Positions 24,523-33,360 of a DNA stretch of 64,000 nt are shown one piece after another. The translations under genes and the position numbers were made by a program. How positions within the stretch are numbered: position 1 is the stretch's first letter; every line of letters starts with the position of its first letter. The notes beneath the pieces were generated by a model. That model ran no database searches and was not told the origin of the DNA. It saw only the letters and a program-made list of their open reading frames with translations. Source of the DNA: an uncultured candidate division Zixibacteria bacterium (GTDB lineage Bacteria; Zixibacteria; MSB-5A5; GN15; PGXB01); assembly GCA_937925655.1 (NCBI GenBank), contig CALAMC010000098.1, positions 37,542 to 101,541 of the forward strand, read 5' to 3'.

Positions 24523-24541
24523 TTGTTTCGCTTCGAAACAA
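24523..24541. promoter_or_regulatory. Perfect 19-bp palindrome TTGTTTCG-CTT-CGAAACAA
   Basis: 8-bp arms 24523-24530 and 24534-24541 with a 3-bp centre, just upstream of the sigma-54-like element of the PHP operon. Likely protein-binding site; no T-run in the correct place for a terminator of a nearby gene. Confidence 0.45.
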
Positions 24542-24666
24542 TTTTTAAGACATTGTCTAATAATGACTTACCATATAAAAGAACCTGCGGTTGGAAACAG
24601 GTTTTAAATCATTGAATAAAAACCGAAAATTTTTCCGTCGATAATGGAAGCTAATTCCAAAACTAA

Positions 24667-24701
24667 GAGCCGCCCGGCGGGAGTTTGTTACCGGGCGGCT
24701 C
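24667..24701 (-). terminator. Intrinsic terminator after the SLBB export gene
   Basis: 11-bp stem GAGCCGCCCGG / CCGGGCGGCTC (24667-24677 and 24691-24701), followed on the minus strand by a moderately T-rich stretch. Confidence 0.75.
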
Positions 24702-24728
24702 CATTGGAAGGTGAGAATGGGTTAATCG

Positions 24729-27050
24729 TTATAGTCGGTCTATTATCAGGACGGACGTCAATACCCCGCCCAGAATTGTCGCTACGGTCGAAGCCGACTT
24801 CAACCAGTCACGTTGCTTTTTAATTTCGGTCGGTACGAAAATAACGTCGCCGACGTCCACCTTCTTGCGCAATGTGCCATTATGGGCAAATACCTGCCCA
24901 TTGGCCTTGATAAGCTTGGTTCCCGATTTCTCGGCTTGACCGGTGAAATTCCCGGCCTGCCGGACATAATAATCGACTGACCGGCCCGGTTCATATTTGA
25001 TCGTCCCGTTGGACGCTACGGCTCCGATGACCGAAACGCCGCTGGGCATATCCGGCACATATATATAGTCATCCTTTTGGAGGCGGATATCCCCTTCGCG
25101 GCCCCCGGTGGCCAGAATTTTTTCCACATCGACAATAATGCGGTTCATCTTATGAGGATCGAACGATCCCGTTTCCAGACGGCGGACATTGCCGGTCGAA
25201 TCTTCGACCAGCGGTTGCGAGTTGATAATTATTTCCGGAATGTTCTGCCGAATCAGGTCATTTCCTATGGATTTGCGTTGCAGTACCAGTCCGCGAGGAA
25301 AAGCCCGCTCGGTAAATCCGCCTGCACGATTCAGCAGTTGGTAAAGCGTTTCTTCGCCGGATAAAAGCGAATAACGCCCGGGGAAGCGAACTTCACCCTC
25401 GATATTCACCAGGCGGTGCAAAAACCAGTCGGGGAATTCACGGATAAAGACCCGGTCGTCCTCTTCCAGCCCGATTTGACGCATGTTGTCATCGGTGATG
25501 TCGATTACCTGCGTCGTAATGCTCCCCGCCGTATCCGTCCGGGCCAGTTCCACCCGGTATTTATAAGCGTTACGTTTGAGGTTCCCGGCCAGAAAAATCA
25601 GGTCATATACCGTCATGCCGTCATACAGCTCATACTGCCCCGGATTTTTGATCTCCCCGTCGATATAAACGTACTTTTTCCACTCGATTTCATCGATGCT
25701 GTAAATGTGAAGAGAATCAAGATCTTTTAATGAATAGTCCGCCTGCCCCGATAAAACCTCTTTAAGGTTGAACGGGATAATTTCAATTCGGCGGTCCGGG
25801 TACTTGCGGAATATATTGGCCCGCTCCAGATAAACGTTTTCCGGCCGCAGTTCCCCCCGTGCGATAAGAGTCGCCACGGTGGTGGAATCGGTTCTTTCGT
25901 ATGTGCCCGGGTGTTGTACCATGCCGCCGATTTTGACGACATTGCGATGCACGTCGAACACCGAAAATACGGTCACCCGGTCACCATCGGCCAGACATAT
26001 ATCCGGCGGATTGCCCGCCTGCAATGGATTGAGGTTGACGTCGAGTACGATTTTCTTGTTGTCTTCAGAAATACGGTTCAGCATGATCCGGTCCAGGTAG
26101 GCCTCGGCCGTCGTCCCCCCGGCCAGTTCGATTAACTGCGCGACCGTCTCCACGTCGGACAATTCATAAATGGCCGGACGTTTTACCTCGCCGGATATCG
26201 TCACCCGCGGACCTGACACCGGCACGAATATGGCATCACCCGAAGCCAGGCGGATATCTCCCTCGGTATTACCCTTCAATAAAAAATCATATATATCGAC
26301 CGTCTTCTCCAGACGGTTATTGCGAATCAGGCGGATATTGCGCAATGACCCGCGTTCATTCGGACCTCCGGCCAGATACAAAGCATTGAACAGCGTCGTC
26401 AGCGAACTGACCGTGTACGCTCCGGGTTTCTTGACTTCCCCGGTCAAATACACGCGAATCGAGCGTATGGCGCCCAACGACACGGATATCTTGAAATCGG
26501 TATAAACCTGGGATAATTTCTTTTCAATCTGGGAAGAAAAATCAGCGATGGTCATCCCCCAGGCGGTTGTCGCCCCGACCTTTGGAATGAAAACGTTACC
26601 TTGACGGTCAATCGTGAGATTGTATTCCTTCTCGACGCGTCCCCATATATTGATAATAACATTATCGCCGGGACCGAGGATATAATCCGAGGCCGCCGCG
26701 ACATCAATCGGTCGCGACAGCTCATTGGGCGAATTGAACAGGTCGTATCCGAAAGGGCGAAGTCCCGTCGATATCTTTCGAGAACTTGAATCCGGCATCG
26801 GCCCCGATGTCGGCGACCGAAAAGTCATGGACGTGGAATCCGAGGCCACCCCCCGGTATTCTTCTGAACTGAAATATTGCGGACTGCTATAAGTTGCCGT
26901 CGGCCTATTCTCTATGCTACTTGACGCCGCACTTTTCAGATAGGCGTTGATCAGGCTGTCGTCCACATTATTATTGCAGAAAGCCGGCCGAAACCAGCTT
27001 ATCGACACCAGGATTAAAACCAGAAGAATCAGCAACAATATTTTCTTCAT
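24729..27050 (-). CDS. SLBB-domain polysaccharide export protein (Wza-like)
   Basis: 773 aa, about twice the length of Wza. Signal peptide (MKKILLLILLVLILVSISWF). Polysaccharide export (PES) domain at about 125-220 with DYILGPGDNVIINIWGRVE and VFIPKVG, followed by at least five SLBB-type repeats recognisable by V/I-x-G-E-V-x-x-P-G-x-Y (TGEVKKPGAYTV, SGEVKRPAIYEL, GGMVQHPGTYER, DGEIKNPGQYEL, EGEVRFPGRYSL). A hydrophobic stretch at the end (STVATILGGVLTSVLII) may span a membrane. Forms the outer-membrane/periplasmic export channel for the polysaccharide. AAGGAAGG precedes the start. Confidence 0.93.
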   Translation of the reverse strand: MKKILLLILLVLILVSISWFRPAFCNNNVDDSLINAYLKSAASSSIENRPTATYSSPQYFSSEEYRGVASDSTSMTFRSPTSGPMPDSSSRKISTGLRPFGYDLFNSPNELSRPIDVAAASDYILGPGDNVIINIWGRVEKEYNLTIDRQGNVFIPKVGATTAWGMTIADFSSQIEKKLSQVYTDFKISVSLGAIRSIRVYLTGEVKKPGAYTVSSLTTLFNALYLAGGPNERGSLRNIRLIRNNRLEKTVDIYDFLLKGNTEGDIRLASGDAIFVPVSGPRVTISGEVKRPAIYELSDVETVAQLIELAGGTTAEAYLDRIMLNRISEDNKKIVLDVNLNPLQAGNPPDICLADGDRVTVFSVFDVHRNVVKIGGMVQHPGTYERTDSTTVATLIARGELRPENVYLERANIFRKYPDRRIEIIPFNLKEVLSGQADYSLKDLDSLHIYSIDEIEWKKYVYIDGEIKNPGQYELYDGMTVYDLIFLAGNLKRNAYKYRVELARTDTAGSITTQVIDITDDNMRQIGLEEDDRVFIREFPDWFLHRLVNIEGEVRFPGRYSLLSGEETLYQLLNRAGGFTERAFPRGLVLQRKSIGNDLIRQNIPEIIINSQPLVEDSTGNVRRLETGSFDPHKMNRIIVDVEKILATGGREGDIRLQKDDYIYVPDMPSGVSVIGAVASNGTIKYEPGRSVDYYVRQAGNFTGQAEKSGTKLIKANGQVFAHNGTLRKKVDVGDVIFVPTEIKKQRDWLKSASTVATILGGVLTSVLIIDRL

Positions 27051-27100
27051 CTCAACCTTCCTTGTATATTATCACGTTTCCATTCTCGATTGAGATGTAT

Positions 27101-27116
27101 TTCAAACCCTGTGCCG
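27101..27116 (-). promoter_or_regulatory. Sigma-54-like -24/-12 element before the SLBB export gene
   Basis: Minus strand CGGCACAGGGTTTGAA. GGCAC and TTG are in sigma-54 spacing, with G-A in place of G-C at -12. About 50 bp before the start of the export gene. Confidence 0.4.
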
Positions 27117-27282
27117 TCTTGCGCGAAGACTAATCTGCCAGTCTGACAACAAGTTACAAGTAGCCGACGGCCCAGCGATATTGAAAAGCGGAAGAAATTG
27201 GCATTTGATGACGGAAAATTTTTCGCAGTCGTTTAATCAGTTTGGGCTTTTAAATTCGTTCAATTTTGTTATTATTAACCCT

Positions 27283-27765
27283 ATGGATAACAAACCTATA
27301 TACCTGTCAAAAGACGGTCTTCGCAAACTTGAGCAGGATTTGAAAAAACTCAAAACCCAGGACCGCCCGCAAATAATCGCCGAAATCAAACGCGCCCGCG
27401 AACTGGGCGATTTGAGTGAGAATGCCGAATACCACGCCGCCAAAGAAGCACAAACCCATATCGAAAGAAAAATCGCCGAACTGGAAGATAAATTAAGCCG
27501 GGCCAGAACGCTCGATACGGAAAATATACCGTCGGATAAGGCCTATGTTTTCGCCAAAGTCACTATCAAAGATATCAAGCGTGGCTTTGAGATCGAATAT
27601 AAGCTGGTTCCGCCAGATGAGGCCGACGTTGACAACGACATGATCTCCACCAAATCACCGGTCGGCGCCGCGTTGCTGGGCAAAGGGGTCGGCGACAAGG
27701 TCGAAATAAAAGTCCCGGCAGGAATTCTCGAATACGAAATTCTAAAAATCTCCCGTGACGAATAA
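27283..27765 (+). CDS. greA: Transcription elongation factor GreA
   Basis: 160 aa from ATG 27283, the usual GreA length; the longer open frame upstream adds 34 unrelated residues and is not used. N-terminal coiled coil with LSKDGLRKLEQDLKKLK, DRPQIIAEIKRARELGDLSENAEYHAAKEAQ (acidic tip residues D and E that stimulate cleavage), and a C-terminal FKBP-like domain ending with SPVGAALLGKGVGDKVEIKVP. Rescues backtracked RNA polymerase by promoting transcript cleavage. No clear Shine-Dalgarno. Confidence 0.96.
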   Translation: MDNKPIYLSKDGLRKLEQDLKKLKTQDRPQIIAEIKRARELGDLSENAEYHAAKEAQTHIERKIAELEDKLSRARTLDTENIPSDKAYVFAKVTIKDIKRGFEIEYKLVPPDEADVDNDMISTKSPVGAALLGKGVGDKVEIKVPAGILEYEILKISRDE

Positions 27766-27793
27766 AAAAATCCCCCCGATGTATCCGGGGGGA
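27766..27793 (-). terminator. Intrinsic terminator (minus), also a hairpin end for greA
   Basis: 8-bp stem TCCCCCCG / CGGGGGGA (27771-27778 and 27786-27793). The T-run lies on the minus-strand side, so it mainly ends the small zinc protein gene. Confidence 0.75.
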
Positions 27794-27819
27794 CATGAAA
27801 TTACTTGTGAAGTCTGGGC

Positions 27820-28014
27820 CTATTCTTCGTAATCGTACACCTCAAGATCTAAATCGTCTTCGTCGTAATCACCTTCGTCAGCATCCTCAAAATAGGCATC
27901 GTCATCGTCTTCTATTTCCGACGCCATATTCGCGCATTCCACCGAACAGAAAAATTCACCGTTTTGTTTGATGGGGTTGCCGTCGATGTGCTCGCCGCAA
28001 AATTCACAGCGCAT
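27820..28014 (-). CDS. Small zinc-finger protein with acidic tail
   Basis: 64 aa. Two Cys pairs in MRCEFCGEHIDG and FFCSVECANM form a zinc ribbon like the TRASH or MYM/YHS type; the last 30 residues are almost all Asp, Glu and Tyr (DDDDAYFEDADEGDYDEDD). A strong AGGAGG lies before the ATG. Function unknown; the acidic tail could bind metal or basic proteins. The downstream non-coding stretch 28015-28255 holds nothing I can name. Confidence 0.8.
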   Translation of the reverse strand: MRCEFCGEHIDGNPIKQNGEFFCSVECANMASEIEDDDDAYFEDADEGDYDEDDLDLEVYDYEE

Positions 28015-28255
28015 CTTTATCCTCCTAAGCCTGATTCCAGCGATGTCTTCCGGGAATCAACCTCTTCATCCCGGTCGGGTGGACATAAGTTTCAAAGACC
28101 TGCCAATACGCTTTGAATTAATCTTTCGTCATATATGACGACAAATAAAGCATTCCGGATTATTTTTTTTCAAGATTTTTTTGATGTTTTTTAAAAATAT
28201 TTTTAGTCGTTTTCACCCGGCCCAAAAGCCCCCTTTTGCCATGTTAAAACGTTGT

Positions 28256-28771
28256 TTAAACCTCCGGCGGTTGGCCGCCATAATGGGACCACTCTTCTTT
28301 CGATGGCCCATAAATCCCCGGAACCGCCAACCCCGCCTGCCGCATTAAAACCGTCATCTGCCCGACATGGTGTATCTCGTGGTCAATCAATATCTTAAGA
28401 GTCATTCCCCGCTTCCACATCTCACCATAGAGATTATCCTCAATTTCCATGTCGCTGTCTTGCCAGCCCTTCACCTGTTTGGTAAGCGAGGCCGCCAGGG
28501 TTTTATACCCCTTGACAATATCCGCCGCTTTGGCCGGAACCGGCTCGGTGTGCGCTGGCCCCTCCAGTTTCAATCCCAGATGCGAAGGCATCTCCGCTAC
28601 GGTCGTCACCACATGCCACGCAATCCGTCCCAGGTTACGGTGCCCGGGCGTAATTTCCTGCTTCAGACTGGCATCGGTCAGCGCCTCTAAAACCTTTGCA
28701 GTGCGGCCGGAATGGGCCTCCCAAGTCTTAACAAAAGAATCAACCGATGTGAACATCAGATTTCCAAACAT
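28256..28771 (-). CDS. DinB family protein (four-helix metal-binding)
   Basis: 171 aa. DinB/YfiT four-helix bundle with the three His positions: GRIAWHVVTTVAEMPSHLGL and LKILIDHEIHHVGQMTVLM. GAGG lies 9 nt before the start. Members bind Zn or Ni and include thiol transferases (bacillithiol or mycothiol-dependent) and uncharacterised damage-induced proteins. A BshB1-like deacetylase elsewhere in the window would be compatible with a thiol-transferase role, but this is a weak link. Confidence 0.88.
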   Translation of the reverse strand: MFGNLMFTSVDSFVKTWEAHSGRTAKVLEALTDASLKQEITPGHRNLGRIAWHVVTTVAEMPSHLGLKLEGPAHTEPVPAKAADIVKGYKTLAASLTKQVKGWQDSDMEIEDNLYGEMWKRGMTLKILIDHEIHHVGQMTVLMRQAGLAVPGIYGPSKEEWSHYGGQPPEV

Positions 28772-29077
28772 TTCAGCATACCTCGATTTTGAAATAGTTT
28801 ATGACTTTCGTTTCCGACATTATACGAGGTTCCCCCCCCGATGACAATCACTTTTCGAGAGGATAATTGCCAGGAATCGCGGCAGTAATTCATCAAGTGG
28901 GTCGATCCCACCCTCGATTTGCCCCCGAATTGCTCAACTCCCGAACCAAAATGGCGATAATTCTGAATGGCAATACGAGGTTCTTTGTCCATGATGGGGG
29001 GTGAATATTCTTGACTTTCTATAAAAACACTTTATATTAAAGTGTTGGTTTATCATAATTTTAATTGGGGGATTCAT
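28772..29077. other. Intergenic region between divergent dinB-like and propeller genes
   Basis: About 300 bp. An open frame on the minus strand exists in it but has no Shine-Dalgarno or family features and I do not accept it. The right end holds the promoter listed separately. Confidence 0.5.
29011..29038 (+). promoter_or_regulatory. Sigma-70-type promoter of the propeller-protease pair
   Basis: TTGACT (29011-29016), 16-bp spacer, TATATT (29033-29038). Predicted leader of about 33 nt to the ATG at 29078. Confidence 0.6.
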
Positions 29078-30160
29078 ATGTCCAGAAAGGCACTGGGCGT
29101 TTATGTCGGCATTGCGTTGTCGATCATGGCGATGCTGCTGATTGACGCCTGCGTTGAAGACCGCCTGTTGTCTCCGGACGGCGGCGATTCTGATGCCGAA
29201 TATACCGTTTTTTACGGCGGCGCCGAGGCGGCTCCGCCCACCGGTTATTATACCTATGGCATAAGTACAAAAACCGGAGAACCAATCGATACTTTCGTCT
29301 TTGAAATGCCGTCGTACAGAAAGGTAATATTTTCCAATGATGGCTCCAATATCATCATGTCCAGATCGTGGCTGAAAATCATCGATTATGAATCAAAAGA
29401 AGTGATTGCGGAGAATAATCAATATGCGACGCACTGCGCCCGATTGAATGCCACCGGGGATCTTCTGCTCGTTTCCGACGGGTATCCTTTCGTCGTCTTT
29501 TCATATCCCGATCTCACACCCATATTGGTGGAGGACATCACGGTCAGCTACGGCGGCTTTTTGCCGCAGGACAGACACGCCTTCTATATCAAAAATGGCA
29601 AGGATTCCTTATATGTCCTGAACTTTACCGACCCGGACAACGTTCTTACATCGCAACATTACATCGGCGGATCGGTTATGGCCGCAGAAGTGACACCCGA
29701 TGGGGCGAAACTTGTAATCCTGCAGACATTTTATGGTGATCCAAAATCAAACATCAAAGTATATAACACGAACGATTTCGCGCTTGAGGAAGAGCTTGAA
29801 ATCCCGGACAGATTTTACGGCGGTATGACGATTCATCCCGACGGCAACAGAATATTCCTGCATCAGGCGGCGCCATCCGCCCAGTATATCAGCCTCATTG
29901 ACGTTTATTCAATCGACGCGAATACGATTTCCGGCTTCATCACGCAGGATGACATTGACTCCCCCCATCAGTTTTATCCGACACAAATCGCTTTTACTCC
30001 CGATGGCCGGAATGCCGTAATCTTATCTTTTTATCCGATGTCATCAACATCGACACTTATAATCACGGACGCTCTGTCAAAAGCAATAATCATTCAACTT
30101 GATTCACCTCCTGCCGGAGCCGAATGTATAGCAGTGAGACCGGTTGATATTTCAAAATAG
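29078..30160 (+). CDS. Beta-propeller lipoprotein (YVTN/WD40-like)
   Basis: 360 aa from ATG 29078 (GGGGGA upstream). Lipoprotein signal with lipobox LIDAC near residue 25. The rest consists of repeated four-stranded blades: KVIFSNDGSNIIMS, CARLNATGDLLLVSD, AAEVTPDGAKLVILQ, GGMTIHPDGNRIFLHQ, IAFTPDGRNAVILSF, a seven-blade YVTN-like propeller pattern. Surface or periplasmic binding protein, ligand unknown. It sits 10 bp before the secreted subtilase and is likely co-transcribed, possibly as its anchor or inhibitor. Confidence 0.8.
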   Translation: MSRKALGVYVGIALSIMAMLLIDACVEDRLLSPDGGDSDAEYTVFYGGAEAAPPTGYYTYGISTKTGEPIDTFVFEMPSYRKVIFSNDGSNIIMSRSWLKIIDYESKEVIAENNQYATHCARLNATGDLLLVSDGYPFVVFSYPDLTPILVEDITVSYGGFLPQDRHAFYIKNGKDSLYVLNFTDPDNVLTSQHYIGGSVMAAEVTPDGAKLVILQTFYGDPKSNIKVYNTNDFALEEELEIPDRFYGGMTIHPDGNRIFLHQAAPSAQYISLIDVYSIDANTISGFITQDDIDSPHQFYPTQIAFTPDGRNAVILSFYPMSSTSTLIITDALSKAIIIQLDSPPAGAECIAVRPVDISK

Positions 30161-30170
30161 GGAGACGGAC

Positions 30171-32051
30171 ATGTCACATAGGACTTTGTGGGCGGGCATA
30201 GCTATGGTTGTACTTATAGCTGCAAATATATCCGCACAAATCGATGATAATGATTATTATGCGTTTTTTAACAACGAAAAATATATCCTGATTGCAAGCA
30301 GTGAATATATTGCCATTAGTATCGCTGAAAACGATTTCCCGGGCGACCTGCAGATGTTAAATGAATTTCCGGAACTGGATCGGGAATACGGTCTGGCCCA
30401 TATTTTCAGGGATTTATATGTCGCCCGGATCCGTGCCGGAAGCAATGTTGATTACGTAATCGAGAACTTAAGGGACTACCCCGGAATCACCGATGTAAAT
30501 AACGCATTCCTGAATGATGACGGTCAGGTTTATTACTTGTACCCCAAAATTTTAATTGCCTACAAAACCGATGTAAGTGATGCAATCATTGATTCCATTG
30601 AGGCGGCGAATAACCTGATCGTTCTATACAACCCCGGGAGTGCTCGAAATACTTATATATACGGGTCCGAAAACTCCGGCGTCAGACAAATGATGGCGAT
30701 ATCTAACGGTATTTACGAAAATGGACTCGCGTATCATTGTGGCGTGGACTACATTTCGCCAATGACATTAAGTCTGGTGCCGAATGATACGTATTACGAA
30801 GACGAGCAGTATTATCTTTGTCCCGACCGGACCGATTTCGAATCGGCATTTGACTACCAGTTGACCGATACAATTATCAATGTCACATTGCTGGATTCCG
30901 GGCTTGAACCACACGACGATCTTCCTGCCTCGAGAATCGCTGGCGGTTTTAATTATCATTATGAGGAAAATGATTACAGATTTTACGAGTATGACCTTCC
31001 GGATATATGTTATCCCAATCAAGCCCATGATAACGCCCATTATCACGGTATTTCCGTGGCAGGACTGCTGGCCGCAACCATTAATGACACACAATACATT
31101 GCCGGCGCGACGAATAATTTATCGATCACCATGCACAAAATTTTCGATTGTGAAGAAAGTGGCAGTGCTGACGGCATGGGCATTATGCGCGCAATTCGGG
31201 ATGCCGCCGACAACGGCGCGGCGATAATTTCCAACAGCTGGGCCTATACATCCTGTTCGGGTCCAGGCAATTATATCGGGTATTATGTAAATAATGCCAT
31301 AAATTACGCCCGTGATACAATGAATTGCCTGGTCGTCTTCGCCACCGGCAATTGTTTTGACGAATTACCCTGTGACACCTGCGTCCTCTGGCCATCAGGT
31401 AAAGATAATGTTTTCGCGGTCGGGGCATCGGACAGCCATCATGTCGTGACACGATGGGAGTATTCACATTATGATGCCGACGACTCCAAAGTGGATGTCG
31501 TGGCACCCGGGCAGCACATAATTACATTAGACCAGATGGGTCCTGGGGTCGGTTATTGGAAATCCAATTCGTCAATCCCCTGCGCTGATGATTATAATAT
31601 TGCCTGCTTTCTCGACGGCACCTCTTTGGCTGCCCCCCTTGTTTCCGGACTGGCCGCCCGAATCATGGCTCGGCGGCCGGAATTCATCGGCAATCCTGAT
31701 ACCGTCGAATACATCATTAAGAATTCCACCGGCAACGGCTGGCATGATCCGCCATATTATGAAGATACGATTGTTGTCTCCAACGAAATCGGCTATGGCC
31801 GGATAAATGCGGCCCGGGCCATGCTTGCGATCAGCCACGGAGATGTTAATAACGATGTAAATATAAATCTGCTCGATATTAGTTTTCTGATATCATATAT
31901 TTATGAGGATGGGCCTGAACCATTTCCAAATCTGAGACTTGGTGATGCTAATTGCAGTGGGACAATTAATCTATTGGATATAACTTACCTGATTTCATAT
32001 TTGTACGATTCGCCGCCCGGACCGCCACCGCCAACATGCTTCAAATATTAG
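30171..32051 (+). CDS. Secreted subtilisin-like protease with C-terminal dockerin repeat
   Basis: 626 aa from ATG 30171 (GGGAGA upstream). Signal peptide (about 1-22, ending NISAQ). A propeptide-like region precedes an S8 peptidase domain: Asp242 in VTLLDSGLEP, His292 in HYHGISVAGLLAA, oxyanion Asn394 in ATGN, and Ser485 in DGTSLAAPLVSG. Residues about 557-620 are two dockerin type I-like calcium repeats, GDVNNDVNINLLDISFLISY and GDANCSGTINLLDITYLISY. Exported protease that may dock onto a cohesin-bearing protein; no cohesin is in the window. Confidence 0.92.
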   Translation: MSHRTLWAGIAMVVLIAANISAQIDDNDYYAFFNNEKYILIASSEYIAISIAENDFPGDLQMLNEFPELDREYGLAHIFRDLYVARIRAGSNVDYVIENLRDYPGITDVNNAFLNDDGQVYYLYPKILIAYKTDVSDAIIDSIEAANNLIVLYNPGSARNTYIYGSENSGVRQMMAISNGIYENGLAYHCGVDYISPMTLSLVPNDTYYEDEQYYLCPDRTDFESAFDYQLTDTIINVTLLDSGLEPHDDLPASRIAGGFNYHYEENDYRFYEYDLPDICYPNQAHDNAHYHGISVAGLLAATINDTQYIAGATNNLSITMHKIFDCEESGSADGMGIMRAIRDAADNGAAIISNSWAYTSCSGPGNYIGYYVNNAINYARDTMNCLVVFATGNCFDELPCDTCVLWPSGKDNVFAVGASDSHHVVTRWEYSHYDADDSKVDVVAPGQHIITLDQMGPGVGYWKSNSSIPCADDYNIACFLDGTSLAAPLVSGLAARIMARRPEFIGNPDTVEYIIKNSTGNGWHDPPYYEDTIVVSNEIGYGRINAARAMLAISHGDVNNDVNINLLDISFLISYIYEDGPEPFPNLRLGDANCSGTINLLDITYLISYLYDSPPGPPPPTCFKY

Positions 32052-32108
32052 GTGCTGCGCGGAAATGCCTAGGGTAAATTGAATTCGCGTCGCGGTTTGG
32101 AGACGTCA

Positions 32109-32729
32109 CTACTCTCGGAACACGACTTTCGGATAATCGCGGGCGGCACCGTAAAGCGACATGGCATCGTCCGGCGCCAGTCGAATATGAAGTGTCTTCC
32201 GCCCCGATATAAACATCATCAGACGACGATAGTAATCGTTGACTATCTGCAAATGAAATTTTTTATTGGGCACAATTTCGGTCTCGAAATGCAGGCAGGG
32301 ACCGTCGTTTATCACGATCGCAAAACGTGTCGGAAGATATCTCTGGATTTGCTCTTCGCCCAGATGGGTTTCTTCACAAATTATCTCCAGTTCGGCTTCG
32401 GGCACAGTGGCCGCCCCGGACAGAAGACTGACAATTTCAATAGTCGCCCCGGTCGTGTCGCGTTCGTTTAGATCATCCGCCAATCGGGTCGTGACGGCGC
32501 TGTCTTCGTCCATCGCGAAGGCATACTCCCGGAGAACCGTCCCGCTCTGCTTGAGCGTCATCACCCGTTCAAAAAAGTCAACCACCAGATAAATCTTGCC
32601 CTCTTTTTTCAGAACGCCTTCGACTTTATCGGCGCTGGACTGCGACTTGGCCGCCCACGATATCACGGCGATAATGACCATGGCGACAACCAGCCCGAAT
32701 CGTTTATATATGGCCAGATCAGTACACAT
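32109..32729 (-). CDS. Membrane-anchored protein in the L,D-transpeptidase operon
   Basis: 206 aa. N-terminal helix (about 11-27) then a beta-rich region: YLVVDFFERVMTLKQSGTVL resembles the start of YkuD-type folds, but no HxG...SHGC motif exists. Contains a single late Cys (DGPCLHF). The start overlaps the end of the preceding L,D-transpeptidase gene by 11 bp, so it is the third gene of that operon. Could be a degenerate YkuD-like or accessory protein for cell-wall crosslinking; family not recognised. Confidence 0.6.
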   Translation of the reverse strand: MCTDLAIYKRFGLVVAMVIIAVISWAAKSQSSADKVEGVLKKEGKIYLVVDFFERVMTLKQSGTVLREYAFAMDEDSAVTTRLADDLNERDTTGATIEIVSLLSGAATVPEAELEIICEETHLGEEQIQRYLPTRFAIVINDGPCLHFETEIVPNKKFHLQIVNDYYRRLMMFISGRKTLHIRLAPDDAMSLYGAARDYPKVVFRE

Positions 32730-33360
32730 AGATGAACATCCCGATTCGAGTCCGATAGTACAGCTTCTTCAAATCGTCGTCGCCCAGCCGGACACAGCCG
32801 TGGGTTACCGACCGCCCCAGCATCCGGTAATAAATCGTCCCGTGGATATAATACCCGTCGCCGAAGCCGATGGCATAATCGCCCATCATATTGTTGTCGA
32901 GCCGGTCCGACTCCGAACGGGGAATCGGCTCGCCTTCTTCGACAAAAGCCCAGTCCGGTTTTCTCCACCAGGGATTTTCGAGCATGCTGTGGACGGCAAA
33001 AACCCCGGTCGGCGTATCGAACCGCCAGCGCCGCCCGGTCGCAGTGTCAACCAGCTCCCCCCCCGACCCGACCGAACAGACCGCTTCGAGCAGCACCGTA
33101 TCGGCCGTGCGCAAATACAACCGGTTGCAATAGCGGTCGATCACGATATACGGTCCATAGGGACGCCCGACCGGCGGGCGATATTTTTGTCGTTCCACCG
33201 GAGCTCCCGGCGCCGGTTGCACCTGCATCGTCCCACCCTCGTAAAATGCCCCCCAACTTTCGTTTATGCCGGCCAGCCAGACACCAAAACGGCGCCCGCT
33301 GCCCAGAAGGGACAGGGCCGCGATAATTATCACGAAGCTTATAAAATAAACAATTCTCAA
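32719..33360 (-). CDS. L,D-transpeptidase (YkuD domain)
   Basis: 213 aa. N-terminal signal anchor, then a YkuD domain: IVIDRYCNRLYLRTADTVLL, TPTGVFAVHSMLENPWW, GYYIHGTIYYRMLG, and VTHGCVRLGDDD with catalytic Cys189. Crosslinks peptidoglycan stems or attaches proteins to them in the periplasm. Start overlaps the preceding transpeptidase gene as ATGA. Confidence 0.92.
   Translation of the reverse strand: MRIVYFISFVIIIAALSLLGSGRRFGVWLAGINESWGAFYEGGTMQVQPAPGAPVERQKYRPPVGRPYGPYIVIDRYCNRLYLRTADTVLLEAVCSVGSGGELVDTATGRRWRFDTPTGVFAVHSMLENPWWRKPDWAFVEEGEPIPRSESDRLDNNMMGDYAIGFGDGYYIHGTIYYRMLGRSVTHGCVRLGDDDLKKLYYRTRIGMFIYVY

Noticed and set aside
28756..28992. Minus-strand ORF in the intergenic region next to the DinB gene
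   Set aside because: No ribosome binding site, no family features, and it overlaps the DinB start.
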